From contig NZ_BMHQ01000002.1 in assembly GCF_014641195.1 (NCBI RefSeq), positions 186,001 to 250,000 of the forward strand: a stretch of DNA of 64,000 nt. Direction: 5' to 3'. Within the stretch, counting starts at the first letter, position 1. Every line of letters begins with the position of its first letter. The position numbers and the translations under genes were made by a program. Below the pieces are notes generated by a model, which was not told the origin of the DNA, made no database searches, and saw only the letters and a program-made list of their open reading frames with translations. Shown here in pieces: positions 8,760-20,997 of the stretch. Source of the DNA: Marinithermofilum abyssi. Its GTDB lineage: Bacteria > Bacillota > Bacilli > Thermoactinomycetales > DSM-45169.

Positions 8760-10184
8760 TTAACCGATGGAACCTTCCATCTCGAACTTGATGAGACGGT
8801 TCATTTCCACCGCGTATTCCATCGGCAGCTCTTTGGTAAAGGGCTCGATGAAGCCCATCACGATCATCTGTGTGGCTTCTTCTTCCGACAAGCCGCGGCT
8901 CATCAGATAGAAGAGCTGCTCTTCGCTCACTTTGGAAACAGTTGCTTCGTGCTCCAGGGTGACATCATCATTCTTGATCTCGTTATACGGGATCGTATCC
9001 GAAGTGGACTGATCGTCCAGGATCAAGGTATCACATTCCACCTTGGACTTGGAACCGGTGGCGTTTTTGCCGAAGCTGGACAGTCCGCGGTAGGTCACTT
9101 TCCCGCCTTGTTTACTGATGGACTTGGACACGATGGTAGAGGTACAGTTGGGAGCCAGGGCCACTACTTTAGCACCGGCATCCTGGTGTTGCCCTTTGCC
9201 CGCCACGGCGATGGAGAGGACATCTGCTTTGGCGCCTTCTCCTTTCATGATAACGGCGGGGTATTTCATCGTCAGCTTGGAACCGATGTTGCCGTCCACC
9301 CATTCCATGTGGGCGCCTTTTTCGGCAACGGCACGCTTGGTCACCAAATTGTACACGTTGGGAGCCCAGTTCTGAATCGTGGTGTAGCGGCAACGGGCGT
9401 TGTCCTTCACCACGATTTCCACGACAGCGCTGTGCAAGGAATCGGTGCTGTAGATCGGCGCCGTGCAGCCTTCCACGTAGTGAACAAAGCTTTCTTCATC
9501 AGCGATAATCAAGGTCCGCTCAAACTGTCCCATATTTTCGGAGTTGATCCGGAAGTAAGCTTGCAGCGGTACATCGCACTTAACGCCCTTCGGTACGTAG
9601 ATAAAGCTGCCTCCGCTCCACACCGCGCTGTTCAAGGCGGCAAACTTGTTGTCCGACGGCGGTACTACGGTTCCGAAGTATTCTCGAAGCAGCTCAGGGT
9701 ATTCTTTTACCGCGGTATCGGTATCGCAGAAAATAACCCCTTGCTCCTCCAGTTCTTTCTGCATGTTGTGGTAAACCACTTCCGACTCATACTGGGCGGA
9801 CACACCGGCCAGGAACTTCTGTTCCGCTTCGGGAATCCCCAGACGGTCAAAGGTACGCTTGATCTCTTCCGGTACTTCATCCCAGGAGCGTCCCTGGCGC
9901 TCGGAAGGTTTCACGTAGTACGTGATGTCATCAAAGTTCAGATCCGACAGCTCGCCCGGCAGCAGCGAAAACCACTGACTGTTCTGGGAGCTGGGCATCG
10001 GCATCTTATAAAACTGTTCCAATGCTTTCAGGCGAAACTCGAGCATCCATTCCGGCTCTTCCTTCATCCGGGAAATCTCTTCCACGATTTCCCGGGTCAG
10101 GCCGCGTTTGGACCGGAAGACGGAGACGTCTTTATCGCGAAAGCCGTATTGGTAATCCGAAATATCCGGCATTTGCTTTGCCAT
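8760..10184 (-). CDS. sufB: Fe-S cluster assembly scaffold SufB
   Basis: Core scaffold subunit of the SufBCD complex on which Fe-S clusters are built. The 474-residue protein shows the SufB signature: [19 protein letters not shown] near the N terminus, [18 protein letters not shown], the [20 protein letters not shown] block, [17 protein letters not shown], the beta-helix region [15 protein letters not shown], and the C-terminal [20 protein letters not shown]. The ATG follows AAAAAGGAGGGATAGC. It is the last gene of sufC-D-S-U-B. Confidence 0.97.
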   Translation of the reverse strand: MAKQMPDISDYQYGFRDKDVSVFRSKRGLTREIVEEISRMKEEPEWMLEFRLKALEQFYKMPMPSSQNSQWFSLLPGELSDLNFDDITYYVKPSERQGRSWDEVPEEIKRTFDRLGIPEAEQKFLAGVSAQYESEVVYHNMQKELEEQGVIFCDTDTAVKEYPELLREYFGTVVPPSDNKFAALNSAVWSGGSFIYVPKGVKCDVPLQAYFRINSENMGQFERTLIIADEESFVHYVEGCTAPIYSTDSLHSAVVEIVVKDNARCRYTTIQNWAPNVYNLVTKRAVAEKGAHMEWVDGNIGSKLTMKYPAVIMKGEGAKADVLSIAVAGKGQHQDAGAKVVALAPNCTSTIVSKSISKQGGKVTYRGLSSFGKNATGSKSKVECDTLILDDQSTSDTIPYNEIKNDDVTLEHEATVSKVSEEQLFYLMSRGLSEEEATQMIVMGFIEPFTKELPMEYAVEMNRLIKFEMEGSIG

Positions 10185-10223
10185 TGCTATCCCTCCTTTT
10201 TCGGGAGAAACCGCGCAAACCTG

Positions 10224-13163
<2,940 letters not shown>

Positions 13164-13179
13164 CGCTAACCCTCCCGAC

Positions 13180-13965
13180 TCAAGCTTTGGACTCGACGGT
13201 TTCGTCTTCGATGCCCAGCTCTTCTTTCACCCAGTCGTACCCTTCGGCCTCCAGCTTCTCTGCCAATTCCGGACCACCGGACTTCACGATGCGGCCATTC
13301 ATGATTACATGCACAAAATCAGGCTGGATGTAATTCAACAGACGCTGATAGTGGGTAATGATCAGGACACCCATCTCCGGGCTCTTCATGGAGTTGACGC
13401 TTTCGGCCACCACTTTCAGAGCGTCGATATCCAGACCGGAGTCGATTTCGTCCAGGATGGCAATACGCGGTTCCAGCATCATCATCTGCAGAATCTCGTT
13501 CCGTTTTTTCTCCCCGCCGGAGAAGCCTTCGTTCAAGTACCGCTCAGCAAAGGATTCATCCATGCCCAGTTTGGCCATTTTTTTATCCAATTGCTTGATG
13601 AATTTCATAATGGAGATTTCATTGCCTTCGCCCCGTTTGGCGTTGACCGCGCTGCGAAGGAAGTCGGAGTTGGTCACACCGGGGATTTCGCTGGGATATT
13701 GCATCGCCAGGAACAGACCGGCCCGGGCGCGCTCATCCACTTCCATTTCCAATACGTCTTCGCCGTCCAGGATGACGCTGCCCTTGGTCACCTCATATTT
13801 GGGATGGCCCATCAACGCAGAAGCCAGGGTGCTTTTGCCCGTTCCGTTCGGCCCCATGATGGCATGGATCTCGCCCCCGTTGATTTCCAGATCCACCCCT
13901 TTGAGAATTTCTTTTTCTTCAATGGCTACATGCAGGTCTTTTATCGTCAGTTTGGGTGTCGACAT
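13180..13965 (-). CDS. sufC: Fe-S cluster assembly ATPase SufC
   Basis: ABC-type ATPase of the SufBCD complex. The 261-residue protein has Walker A GPNGTGKST (38-46), the SufC signature SGGEKKR (149-155) and Walker B AILDEIDSGLD (169-179). It is soluble, without membrane segments. First gene of the operon; the ATG follows GGAGGAATGAGAGC on the minus strand. Confidence 0.97.
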   Translation of the reverse strand: MSTPKLTIKDLHVAIEEKEILKGVDLEINGGEIHAIMGPNGTGKSTLASALMGHPKYEVTKGSVILDGEDVLEMEVDERARAGLFLAMQYPSEIPGVTNSDFLRSAVNAKRGEGNEISIMKFIKQLDKKMAKLGMDESFAERYLNEGFSGGEKKRNEILQMMMLEPRIAILDEIDSGLDIDALKVVAESVNSMKSPEMGVLIITHYQRLLNYIQPDFVHVIMNGRIVKSGGPELAEKLEAEGYDWVKEELGIEDETVESKA

Positions 13966-14361
13966 GCTCTCATTCCTCCATTGTTCGGATCCACCATTTT
14001 TATCAACAAACCGACGGGATACACGGACACGCGTCGAGTTTGCAGGCGTAAATGGTTATGTTACGATATATCTGAAAAACAGGCGAATTTAGAGTGATTC
14101 TCACCTGATTCTCATTCCATTCTATATCATGTGGGGTGGGGATTCAAGGGATGTGGAGACTGTTTCACACCCTTGGTTTATTGTATGTTTTCCAGCCGCA
14201 CAAGTCCCGGCGCCAGCCGCTCCCCGTGGCTTTTGTCCGGTAATCTCCGCTTTGACAGTCATACTCCACACAGCAACACGGGTAAGAACTCTCACTTGGC
14301 TCTTTCTACTAACGAAGCTGTTTTCCAAGGAGCTTCTTTGTGATCTAAAGGAGGAAACCAA
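13966..14361. other. Divergent intergenic region sufC / DJ-1 gene
   Basis: About 395 bases between divergent genes. It must hold both promoters, but no convincing -35/-10 pair was found. No gene with a ribosome binding site is visible; short frames here look like chance. Confidence 0.5.
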
Positions 14362-14889
14362 ATGATGCGTTTACAAGGAAAACACGTCGTCTGCCTCGTC
14401 GACCATGAGTTTGAAGACCTTGAACTCTGGTATCCCATCATTCGTCTGCGGGAAGAAGGGGCGAAAGTGATGCTCGCCGGTCCGGAAAAAGGTGCGCAGT
14501 ATACCGGAAAATACGGTGTTCCCGCCACTGCCGACCTATCTTACGATGAACTGGATGCCGATCGATTCGACGGGGTGTTGGTTCCTGGCGGTTGGGCACC
14601 GGACAAAATCCGCCGCTCCCCGGAAGTACAGTCTTTCATCCGGGCGATGGATGAAGCCAATAAACCGATCGGTCAAATTTGTCACGCCGGTTGGGTACTG
14701 ATCTCCGCCCATATTTTAAGAGGGAGAAAAGTAACATCCACCCCTGGGATCAAAGACGATATGACCAATGCCGGTGCCGAATGGGTAGACGAAGCCGTCG
14801 TCGTAGACGGAAACCTGGTTTCCAGCCGCCGTCCCCCGGACCTGGCGCCCTATGCCAAAGCCTTTGCCGATGTGTTGGCCCAAGGCTGA
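14362..14889 (+). CDS. DJ-1/PfpI family protein
   Basis: A 175-residue class I glutamine-amidotransferase-fold protein of the PfpI/YraA type, linked to stress, glyoxal handling or peptidase activity in relatives. Glu16 in DHEFED and the nucleophile elbow QICHAG with Cys107-His108 are present, as is the VLVPGGWAPDKIR motif. AAAGGAGG lies 7 bases before the first of two ATG codons. Substrate unknown. Confidence 0.9.
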   Translation: MMRLQGKHVVCLVDHEFEDLELWYPIIRLREEGAKVMLAGPEKGAQYTGKYGVPATADLSYDELDADRFDGVLVPGGWAPDKIRRSPEVQSFIRAMDEANKPIGQICHAGWVLISAHILRGRKVTSTPGIKDDMTNAGAEWVDEAVVVDGNLVSSRRPPDLAPYAKAFADVLAQG

Positions 14890-14892
14890 GCC

Positions 14893-15102
14893 ATGGACCG
14901 GCCCATCCGCTGTATTGAATGCTACAAGCGACGCCCCGGAGGGCGATGCGACTTTTGTCCGCTACACAAACAGAACCGGGATCGTTATCAGCCCGTCGGT
15001 GACGGGTGGTACGTGCGCAAAGTAGAACGGCAACAACAGCATAGTCCCGCCCGGAAGTCAGACTCCCTGCCGCCGTCCACAGACGGTCAGGAAGACGGGT
15101 AA
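14893..15102 (+). CDS. Small zinc-ribbon-like protein
   Basis: A 69-residue basic protein starting three bases after the DJ-1 stop. It has two CxxC pairs near the N terminus (IRCIECYKR and GRCDFCPLHK), a spacing typical of a small zinc-binding knuckle. The C terminus is polar and disordered. There is no strong ribosome binding site, so it would rely on coupling to the upstream gene. A strong terminator follows about 80 bases later. Function unknown. Confidence 0.5.
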   Translation: MDRPIRCIECYKRRPGGRCDFCPLHKQNRDRYQPVGDGWYVRKVERQQQHSPARKSDSLPPSTDGQEDG

Positions 15103-15181
15103 CAACGGGAGAGAAACAGCGGCCTCTACCCAATGTACCCAAATGATAAAAATGTATAACCGCGGGAGCAAAGGTGGATAC

Positions 15182-15222
15182 AGCACGACTTGGTAGCTTC
15201 GCTACCAAGTCGTGCTTGTTTT
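15182..15222 (+). terminator. Strong terminator after the DJ-1 operon
   Basis: AGCACGACTTGGTAGC-ttc-GCTACCAAGTCGTGCT is a 16-bp perfect stem followed by TGTTTT. Confidence 0.85.
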
Positions 15223-15341
15223 CTGTGCAGGGTTCTCTCCCCGATCTCCCCTTGAAATCTCCATTATTATTTAACAATCCTTGTTCGTTCATCCTCACTT
15301 TCCCCTTGGCATCCCGCGGCCAGCTACAGGGTTTCAACAGT

Positions 15342-15662
15342 TCATTGCGGACTCAAGAATTTCAACCCTACAATCCCTCCGACAATGAGCAAGATACAGA
15401 GAAACCGCATCATATCCCGCGACTCTCCAAACAACACCATGCCCAAGATGGTGGTCCCCACGGCTCCGATTCCCGTCCAAACCGCATAAGCCGTACCCAC
15501 CGGGAGTGTTTTTAACGCTTTGGATAAAAACTGAAAGCTGAGAATCATTGCCGCCACGGTGAAAATACTGGGCCATAAACGGGTAAAGCCATGGGTATAT
15601 TTCAACCCGATGGCCCATCCCATCTCAAACAATCCGGCAATGATAAGGTAGTACCAAGCCAT
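15342..15662 (-). CDS. SMR family exporter, SugE/Gdx type
   Basis: A 106-residue four-helix membrane protein. Glu14 in [20 protein letters not shown] is the conserved proton/substrate site. The [18 protein letters not shown] segment fits the SugE/Gdx (guanidinium exporter) branch rather than EmrE. The ATG follows AAGGAGGCAGGACA; eight further residues upstream are not supported. No guanidine riboswitch is visible before it. Instead, the preceding gene's terminator lies there. Confidence 0.88.
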   Translation of the reverse strand: MAWYYLIIAGLFEMGWAIGLKYTHGFTRLWPSIFTVAAMILSFQFLSKALKTLPVGTAYAVWTGIGAVGTTILGMVLFGESRDMMRFLCILLIVGGIVGLKFLSPQ

Positions 15663-15684
15663 TGTCCTGCCTCCTTGTTCCGCC

Positions 15685-15709
15685 AAAAAGCGAACGGGCC
15701 GAAGCCCGC
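15685..15709 (-). terminator. Terminator after the Mpo1-like gene
   Basis: Minus strand GCGGGCTTCGGCCCGTTCGC then TTTTTGG. It separates the DUF962 gene from the SMR gene. Confidence 0.65.
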
Positions 15710-15737
15710 CCCGATGAATGTGGAAAAGATTATTTTT

Positions 15738-16085
15738 TTAAGCTCCCCCAACATCCTGGTTCTTCTTTTCCCGTTTTAATCGTTGAACCTCCTGATCCAT
15801 TTTTCCCGTCAACATCAGGACGAACATGCGAAAATCCGCCAACAAGGACCACAAGGGATGGCCGAAGGTGGCTGGTTTATTTCCCTCCACAAAAAAATGA
15901 CTGTACCAAGCCAACCCGTAAGCAATCACCGGCGCCAACAACACAAACCATCCGTTTACCCAGAGAGCCAGCCCAAGGCAAACCACCACCGATGCCGTTC
16001 CGACAAAATGCCAACGCCTCGTCTCCGGTTTACTGTGCTGAGACACATAAAAGGGCCAAAACTCCTCAAAACTTTTAAATTCCAT
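15738..16085 (-). CDS. Mpo1-like (DUF962) membrane protein
   Basis: A 115-residue protein of the DUF962/YGL010w family. Yeast Mpo1 is an Fe-dependent alpha-dioxygenase of 2-hydroxy fatty acids. Conserved histidines appear in RRWHFVGTA and the hallmark WYSHFFVEGNKPATFGHP. Two membrane segments lie between. The start at 16085 follows GGGGAGGGCTGAAA on the minus strand; longer versions add an unrelated tail. The bacterial role is not known. Confidence 0.85.
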   Translation of the reverse strand: MEFKSFEEFWPFYVSQHSKPETRRWHFVGTASVVVCLGLALWVNGWFVLLAPVIAYGLAWYSHFFVEGNKPATFGHPLWSLLADFRMFVLMLTGKMDQEVQRLKREKKNQDVGGA

Positions 16086-16246
16086 TTTCAGCCCTCCCCT
16101 TCGGATTTTGAAACAAGCCACCACCCTCGGTTTTGGAACATGTGCAAGCGGATCACTGATGATGCCCGTCTGATTCTGCAAATATAGACGCGTGCCATTT
16201 TTAGTATAATAAACATAAAGAAAGACTGATGAAAAGAGGTGAACTT

Positions 16247-17140
16247 TTGAGCACAGCGCAACTTACAGAACAACCCAAGAAAGAACACCGAAAGCTGAGC
16301 AAAGGAACTCTGGCAAAAAGGATCATCCTGATCACCCTGGGAGCATTGTTCGTTGCAGTGGGTTTGGAAATCTTTTTGGTGCCCAACCGCGTGATCGATG
16401 GCGGAATCGTGGGTGTTTCGATCATCTTGTCCCACCTTACCGGGGTCAAACTGGGAGTGCTCTTGTTTTTGTTCAACATGCCCTTCTTTTTCCTCGGCTA
16501 TAAACAGATCGGGAAAACCTTCGCCCTCTCCACATTATACGGCGTCATCGTCTTGTCGATCGGCACGGCCTACCTCCATCCTGTAGAAGTATTGACAGAA
16601 GATGTTCTGTTGGCATCTGTCTTTGGCGGAATCATTTTAGGTATCGGTGTCGGGATCGTGATTCGATACGGGGGATCCCTTGACGGTACAGAAATCCTGG
16701 CGATTATGTTTAACAAGCAGCTGCCTTTCTCTGTGGGTCAAGTGGTGATGTTCTTCAACATCTTTATCCTTGGAAGTGCAGGCTTTGTGTTCGGATGGGA
16801 CCGTGCCATGTACTCCCTGATCGCTTATTTCATCGCCTTCAAAACCATCGACATTACCATTGAGGGATTTGATGAAACCAAGTCCGTGTGGATTATCAGC
16901 GACATGCACCGCGAAATCGGAGAAGCACTGCTGCACCGTTTGGGACGTGGAGTTACCTATCTGCAAGGAGAAGGTGCTTATACAGGGGACGATAAAAAAG
17001 TGATCTTTTGCGTCGTCACCCGTCTGGAAGAGGCCAAGCTGAAGTCGATCGTGGAAGATATCGACCCGGAAGCATTCCTGGCTGTCGGAAACATCCATGA
17101 CGTCAAGGGCGGCCGCTTCAAAAAACGGGATATTCACTGA
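16247..17140 (+). CDS. YitT family membrane protein (DUF161/DUF2179)
   Basis: About 297 residues: an N-terminal set of five membrane helices, including LIILITLGALFVAVGLEIFL-like and GGIVGVSIILSHLTG segments, then a C-terminal DUF2179 domain (YLQGEGAYTGDDKKVIFCVV). The TTG at 16247 is 6 bases after AAAGAGGTG and is preferred. An ATG at 16229 would place the binding site inside the gene. A TATAAT at about 16204-16209 may be its -10 box. Function of the family is not established. Confidence 0.85.
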   Translation: MSTAQLTEQPKKEHRKLSKGTLAKRIILITLGALFVAVGLEIFLVPNRVIDGGIVGVSIILSHLTGVKLGVLLFLFNMPFFFLGYKQIGKTFALSTLYGVIVLSIGTAYLHPVEVLTEDVLLASVFGGIILGIGVGIVIRYGGSLDGTEILAIMFNKQLPFSVGQVVMFFNIFILGSAGFVFGWDRAMYSLIAYFIAFKTIDITIEGFDETKSVWIISDMHREIGEALLHRLGRGVTYLQGEGAYTGDDKKVIFCVVTRLEEAKLKSIVEDIDPEAFLAVGNIHDVKGGRFKKRDIH

Positions 17141-17142
17141 AA

Positions 17143-17170
17143 GAAAAAGGCCGCCTCCATGCGGCCTGTT
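17143..17170 (-). terminator. Terminator of the oligoendopeptidase gene
   Basis: Minus strand GGCCGCatggagGCGGCC followed by TTTTTCTTTC. It may act weakly on the plus strand as well. Confidence 0.7.
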
Positions 17171-17201
17171 TACGTGACAGAGTCGTAGTATTCACGTGCC
17201 T

Positions 17202-18986
17202 TCATTTTTCGGTCAGTTGCAGGAACCGGTCCACATCCTCATGCACGACGCGGATGGCGGTTTGCCAAAAATCCGGCCGGGTCAAATCGACTCCCAGGTG
17301 TTTCTGTGCCAAACCTTCCACGGTCATGCTGCCGGTATCTCGCAGCAGGGCCACATAACGGTCGGCAAAGGCAGGGCCTTCTTGTTGGGCACGGGCATAA
17401 ATCCCAGTGCTGAAGAGATAGCCGAAGGTGTAGGGAAAGTTGTAAAAAGGCACACCGGTGATGTAAAAGTGGAGTTTGGAAGCCCAAAAATGAGGATGGT
17501 ATTCCTCCAATGCACCCTGGAATGCCTCTTTTTCGGCTTCCAGTGTCAGCTGGTTCAAGTCTGCCGCCGTTAACAGACCCTTGCTCCGTTTCTCATAAAA
17601 ACGCGTTTCAAACAGAAAACGAGCATGGATATCCATGAAGAAAGCGACAGCTCTTTGCAATTTGTCTTCCAGCAGTGCGATCTTCTGTTCTTTGGTGGAC
17701 GCATGCTGAATCGCAGCATCGGCCACAAGGGTTTCGGCAAAAGTGGAAGCCGTTTCCGCCACGCTCATACTGTAGCGCCGCGCCAAAGATGGCAGATCCC
17801 GCATCACATACGAATGGTAAGCATGACCCAACTCATGAGCCAGGGTGGCCACATTGGAAGCCGTTCCCGCATAGGTCATAAAAATACGGGATTGTCCGCT
17901 TTCCGGAAAGGTGGTACAGAAACCGCCCGGCCGCTTGCCCGGTCTGTCTTCCGCTTCAATCCACCGCAGTTCAAAAGCCGTTTTGGCGAAATTGGCCATG
18001 GCAGGGCTGAATCGGCCGAACTGTTCCGTGATGAAATCGGCTGCTTCATCGTAGGAAACCTTCTGTTCCTTAGTGCTGACCGGTGCATAAATGTCGTACC
18101 AGCTCAACGCTTTCAATCCCAACAGGGACGCTTTTCGTTTCATGTATTCCAATATTTTCGCTTTGTTTTGGCTGATCACATCCCACATGGTCTGGAGGGT
18201 TGCTTCCGACATGCGGTTGATTTCTACCGGTTCTTTCAGTACCGAATCCCATCCCCGGTTGCGGTATAGATTCAGCCGGTAACCGGCCAAGTGATTCAAC
18301 GCGGACGCACACAGATCCGATTCTTTTTCCCAGGCTTCCGACAACTGTCGAAAAGCCCGCTGACGGGTTTGACGGTTGCTGCTGTGCAACTTGTTGTTGG
18401 CCTGACCAACGGACAACTCTTTGACTTCCCCATCCTCTTCAAAAGGGATACTCATCCTGCCGACGATCGTATCGTACAAATCTCCCCAGGCATGGTACCC
18501 GTCGACAGACAAATCTCCCACCAAACTTTCCAGTTCGGGTGCCATTTTTTCCTTCGCCCGGCGACGCTGCTCTCTCAGTTTAAAGGAAACGGGTTGAATC
18601 TCCGAATCCTTCAGCAATGCGTCCCAGTCCTTTTCCGAAACTTCCAGCATTTTCTGATCCAAACGGGTTCCCGTTCGATGAAGCACAGCATCCAATTGGC
18701 TCAAACGTCCCTGCAGCAGCTTTGCCTGTTCATCTTTTACATTTTGGGCCGTTAAACAGGATACAAAAGAATGGGCTTGGCTCAACCGAGTGCCGATATT
18801 TTGCAGGAAGCGAATCACCTTTTTCCAAGCCTCGGTATCCGTTACTGGAAGCTCCTTGACCTCGGTATCAAAGGTTTGTGCATCTTGTTCCAAACGCTCC
18901 ACATACTGCTTGAATTCCTTCGATTGGCTACCCCCTTTGAAGAAAACATCCAAATCCCACTTCATCGTGTATCGATGCGCTTTCAT
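17202..18986 (-). CDS. M3 family oligoendopeptidase (PepF-like)
   Basis: A 594-residue zinc metallopeptidase of the thimet/PepF clade, expected to cut oligopeptides in the cytoplasm. The zinc site is in TLAHELGHAYHSY (HELGH at about 384-388). The PepF-type regions GGFCTTFPESGQSRIFMTY and YFYNFPYTFGYLFSTGIYA-like sequence are also present. The start at 18986 follows GGAGTGGGGATA; five residues upstream are optional. Single-gene unit. Confidence 0.93.
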   Translation of the reverse strand: MKAHRYTMKWDLDVFFKGGSQSKEFKQYVERLEQDAQTFDTEVKELPVTDTEAWKKVIRFLQNIGTRLSQAHSFVSCLTAQNVKDEQAKLLQGRLSQLDAVLHRTGTRLDQKMLEVSEKDWDALLKDSEIQPVSFKLREQRRRAKEKMAPELESLVGDLSVDGYHAWGDLYDTIVGRMSIPFEEDGEVKELSVGQANNKLHSSNRQTRQRAFRQLSEAWEKESDLCASALNHLAGYRLNLYRNRGWDSVLKEPVEINRMSEATLQTMWDVISQNKAKILEYMKRKASLLGLKALSWYDIYAPVSTKEQKVSYDEAADFITEQFGRFSPAMANFAKTAFELRWIEAEDRPGKRPGGFCTTFPESGQSRIFMTYAGTASNVATLAHELGHAYHSYVMRDLPSLARRYSMSVAETASTFAETLVADAAIQHASTKEQKIALLEDKLQRAVAFFMDIHARFLFETRFYEKRSKGLLTAADLNQLTLEAEKEAFQGALEEYHPHFWASKLHFYITGVPFYNFPYTFGYLFSTGIYARAQQEGPAFADRYVALLRDTGSMTVEGLAQKHLGVDLTRPDFWQTAIRVVHEDVDRFLQLTEK

Positions 18987-19069
18987 TATCCCCACTCCCA
19001 TTTATGTAACTTCTTCCAGACCCCATTATATCACTTCGCTTACACCGAAAGTGGATTCCTTCCTCAACG

Positions 19070-19098
19070 AAAAAAACCGGCCTTGAGGCCGGTTTTTT
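19070..19098. terminator. Bidirectional terminator
   Basis: AAAAAAACCGGCC-ttga-GGCCGGTTTTTT. On the minus strand it overlaps the stop codon of the 57-residue gene; on the plus strand no gene precedes it. Confidence 0.9.
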
Positions 19099-19270
19099 AC
19101 GCACTCTCAGTTACCACGCGCTGCGCTTTTCGATACTCGGCATCGCGGGCTTTTTCCACTTCCAATTGTTTATCCAAGCTTCGTGTATATTCATCATAGG
19201 TGACGTCGTGAGCATTGTACATGGCTTTCGCCATCGGTTCTGTTATTTTCGGCGCGTTAATGAAAAGCAT
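19097..19270 (-). CDS. Small conserved-looking protein with an unusual start
   Basis: A 57-residue acidic/basic mixed protein: residues 10-30 TEPMAKAMYNAHDVTYDEYT, then a helix-rich charged tail ending RVVTESA. Coding character is good and a terminator follows at once. AAAAGGAG lies directly against the ATG, leaving no spacing, and a TAA lies in frame just upstream. The best-spaced codon after the binding site is ATT (position 4), so a rare ATT start or a later ATG (residue 13 or 17) is possible. Function unknown. Confidence 0.6.
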   Translation of the reverse strand: MLFINAPKITEPMAKAMYNAHDVTYDEYTRSLDKQLEVEKARDAEYRKAQRVVTESA

Positions 19271-19404
19271 CTCCTTTTATCGATTTTCGAAGCCATTGTA
19301 TCACGCTCTTTTTCCATCCATCAAATGGAACCAGACTGTTTCTCCATGGTTCACAGGGTATTCTCCGTGTTCAGGAGAAACCCTCCCCTTTTCCTTCCGA
19401 ATTT

Positions 19405-19420
19405 GAGGGGATATCCCCTC
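19405..19420. promoter_or_regulatory. 16-bp perfect palindrome, possible operator
   Basis: GAGGGGATATCCCCTC lies in the 217-base gap upstream of the 57-residue gene and downstream of the AhpD-like gene. Such symmetry suits a dimeric repressor. No regulator can be named. Confidence 0.35.
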
Positions 19421-19487
19421 CCGTACTCATTTACGCTGTGCACTCTCGCTCAAGATGGCACTCCATCTCAGTAAAAGGGTCCGTCAT

Positions 19488-19853
19488 TCACTGAACCAGC
19501 CCTGTTCCTCTCCGCAGCTGTTCCAGCGCGTCTTGCAGCAACGTCACAGATTGGGACATGGCCGCTCCACCGCCGAAAGCACCCGAAACCGCGGCGGCTT
19601 CCAATACTTCCATGTCACTAGCCCCATGATCCACACACCCTTTGGTGTGGTAAATAATGCAATACTCATCGTTAGCCAGACAAGCCAACGCAACACCGAT
19701 CAGGTGCTTCATTTTGGCGGACAATTCTCCATCGGCAAAACAAGCTTCAGTAAAGCGGTTATACTCCCGCGCCACTTCCGGCAGTTGCTTTTCAAACGCC
19801 CCCAGCCCTTCCTTGTAATCTTGCAGAGCTTGTTGCACAAAAGAACCCTCCAT
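19488..19853 (-). CDS. Carboxymuconolactone decarboxylase/AhpD-like protein
   Basis: A 121-residue helical protein of the AhpD/CMD fold. The usual CxxC redox pair is altered: ANDEYCIIYHTKGCVDHGAS keeps one Cys and a His three residues later, with a second Cys further on. Disulfide-reductase activity of the AhpD type is therefore uncertain. The ATG follows AGGAGGGATCCCG on the minus strand. Confidence 0.82.
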   Translation of the reverse strand: MEGSFVQQALQDYKEGLGAFEKQLPEVAREYNRFTEACFADGELSAKMKHLIGVALACLANDEYCIIYHTKGCVDHGASDMEVLEAAAVSGAFGGGAAMSQSVTLLQDALEQLRRGTGLVQ

Positions 19854-19924
19854 CGGGATCCCTCCTAAATATGTCGAGTGAATTCCCGTCTATTGTTTGA
19901 TGTTCTTTTGGCAAACATGCACTT

Positions 19925-20911
19925 TCATTCTCCAACTCTCAGGACGATTTTGCCGATGTTGCGATTGGATTCGATATAGCGATGGGCTTCCTGGACATGA
20001 TGCCAGTCATATACAGAGTCAATCACCGGTTTACATTTGCCCGTTTCAAACAAGGGTAGCACCTGCTCGGCAAACTCCTGAGTCAACTGGGCCTTGTAAT
20101 CCAAATCCCGGGACCGGAGAGTCGTTCCCATCACATGGATGCGTTTCATCAACAGTTGGAGCAAATTAACCCCGTCCACTTTAGGTCCGCCCAACGTACT
20201 GATAATGATCAGCTTTCCGTCGACGGTGAGGGTTTCGATATTCTGCTGCCAGTAGGGGGCGCCGACAAAGTCGAGGATCAGATGTACTCCTTGCTCGGAA
20301 GTGGCTTTCATCACGGACTCGACAAAGGGCCCTTCCTTGTAATTGATGGCCGCGTCTGCTCCCAGCTCTTTACAAAAGCGCAGCTTTTCTTCCGATCCCG
20401 CTGTCACGATGACATGAGTCCCGTGTTTCTTGGCCAGTTGAATGGCTGCGGTGCCTACGCCGCTCGCCCCAGCATGTATCAGTACACGCTGTCCTTGCTG
20501 TAAATCCCCCAGCCAGAACAAACACTGATAGGCGGTCAGGAATACCTCCGCCACAGCCGCTGCTTCCTCAAAGGAGAATCGTTCCGGCACCGGAAGTGCT
20601 ACGGATTCGGGAATAACGGCAAACTCTGCGTAGCCCCCGCCGGGAAGCAGACCGAATACCCGATCTCCCGGCTGAAAACGGGAGCACCCCGGTCCCGCTT
20701 CCTCCACGACTCCCGCCATTTCCAGTCCCAGCAACGGGCTGGCACCGGGCGGCGGAGGGTAATGCCCTCTCCGCTGCATCACATCGGCCCGGTTTAAAGC
20801 TGTTGCCTTCACGCGGACCAGCAATTCCCCTTCCCCCGCTTGCGGGGTGGGGTATTCTCCCATTACCAGCTGCTCCGGCCCCCCGGGTTCCTTGACTAAA
20901 ATCGCGCGCAT
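19925..20911 (-). CDS. NADPH:quinone oxidoreductase-type MDR dehydrogenase
   Basis: A 328-residue zinc-free medium-chain dehydrogenase of the QOR/PIG3 type. It has the GroES-like N-terminal part (VRVKATALNRADVMQRRGHY), GLEMAGVVEEAGPGC, and the NADP-binding LIHAGASGVGTAAIQLAK. No zinc-ligand cysteines are present. It probably reduces quinones or enals. The ATG follows AAGGAGAGATTGG on the minus strand. Confidence 0.9.
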   Translation of the reverse strand: MRAILVKEPGGPEQLVMGEYPTPQAGEGELLVRVKATALNRADVMQRRGHYPPPPGASPLLGLEMAGVVEEAGPGCSRFQPGDRVFGLLPGGGYAEFAVIPESVALPVPERFSFEEAAAVAEVFLTAYQCLFWLGDLQQGQRVLIHAGASGVGTAAIQLAKKHGTHVIVTAGSEEKLRFCKELGADAAINYKEGPFVESVMKATSEQGVHLILDFVGAPYWQQNIETLTVDGKLIIISTLGGPKVDGVNLLQLLMKRIHVMGTTLRSRDLDYKAQLTQEFAEQVLPLFETGKCKPVIDSVYDWHHVQEAHRYIESNRNIGKIVLRVGE

Positions 20912-20997
20912 TCCAATCTCTCCTTTCTTGGTTAACAGCCTGTCACTTCCAACATGTTCGCACCCAGCTTCTCCATGCTTCGTATTCAGTTGACCCT

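Noticed and set aside
15663-15740. Possible guanidine riboswitch before the SugE/Gdx-type exporter
   Set aside because: The hairpin there is the terminator of the preceding gene; no ACGG-loop hairpins or ykkC blocks are present.
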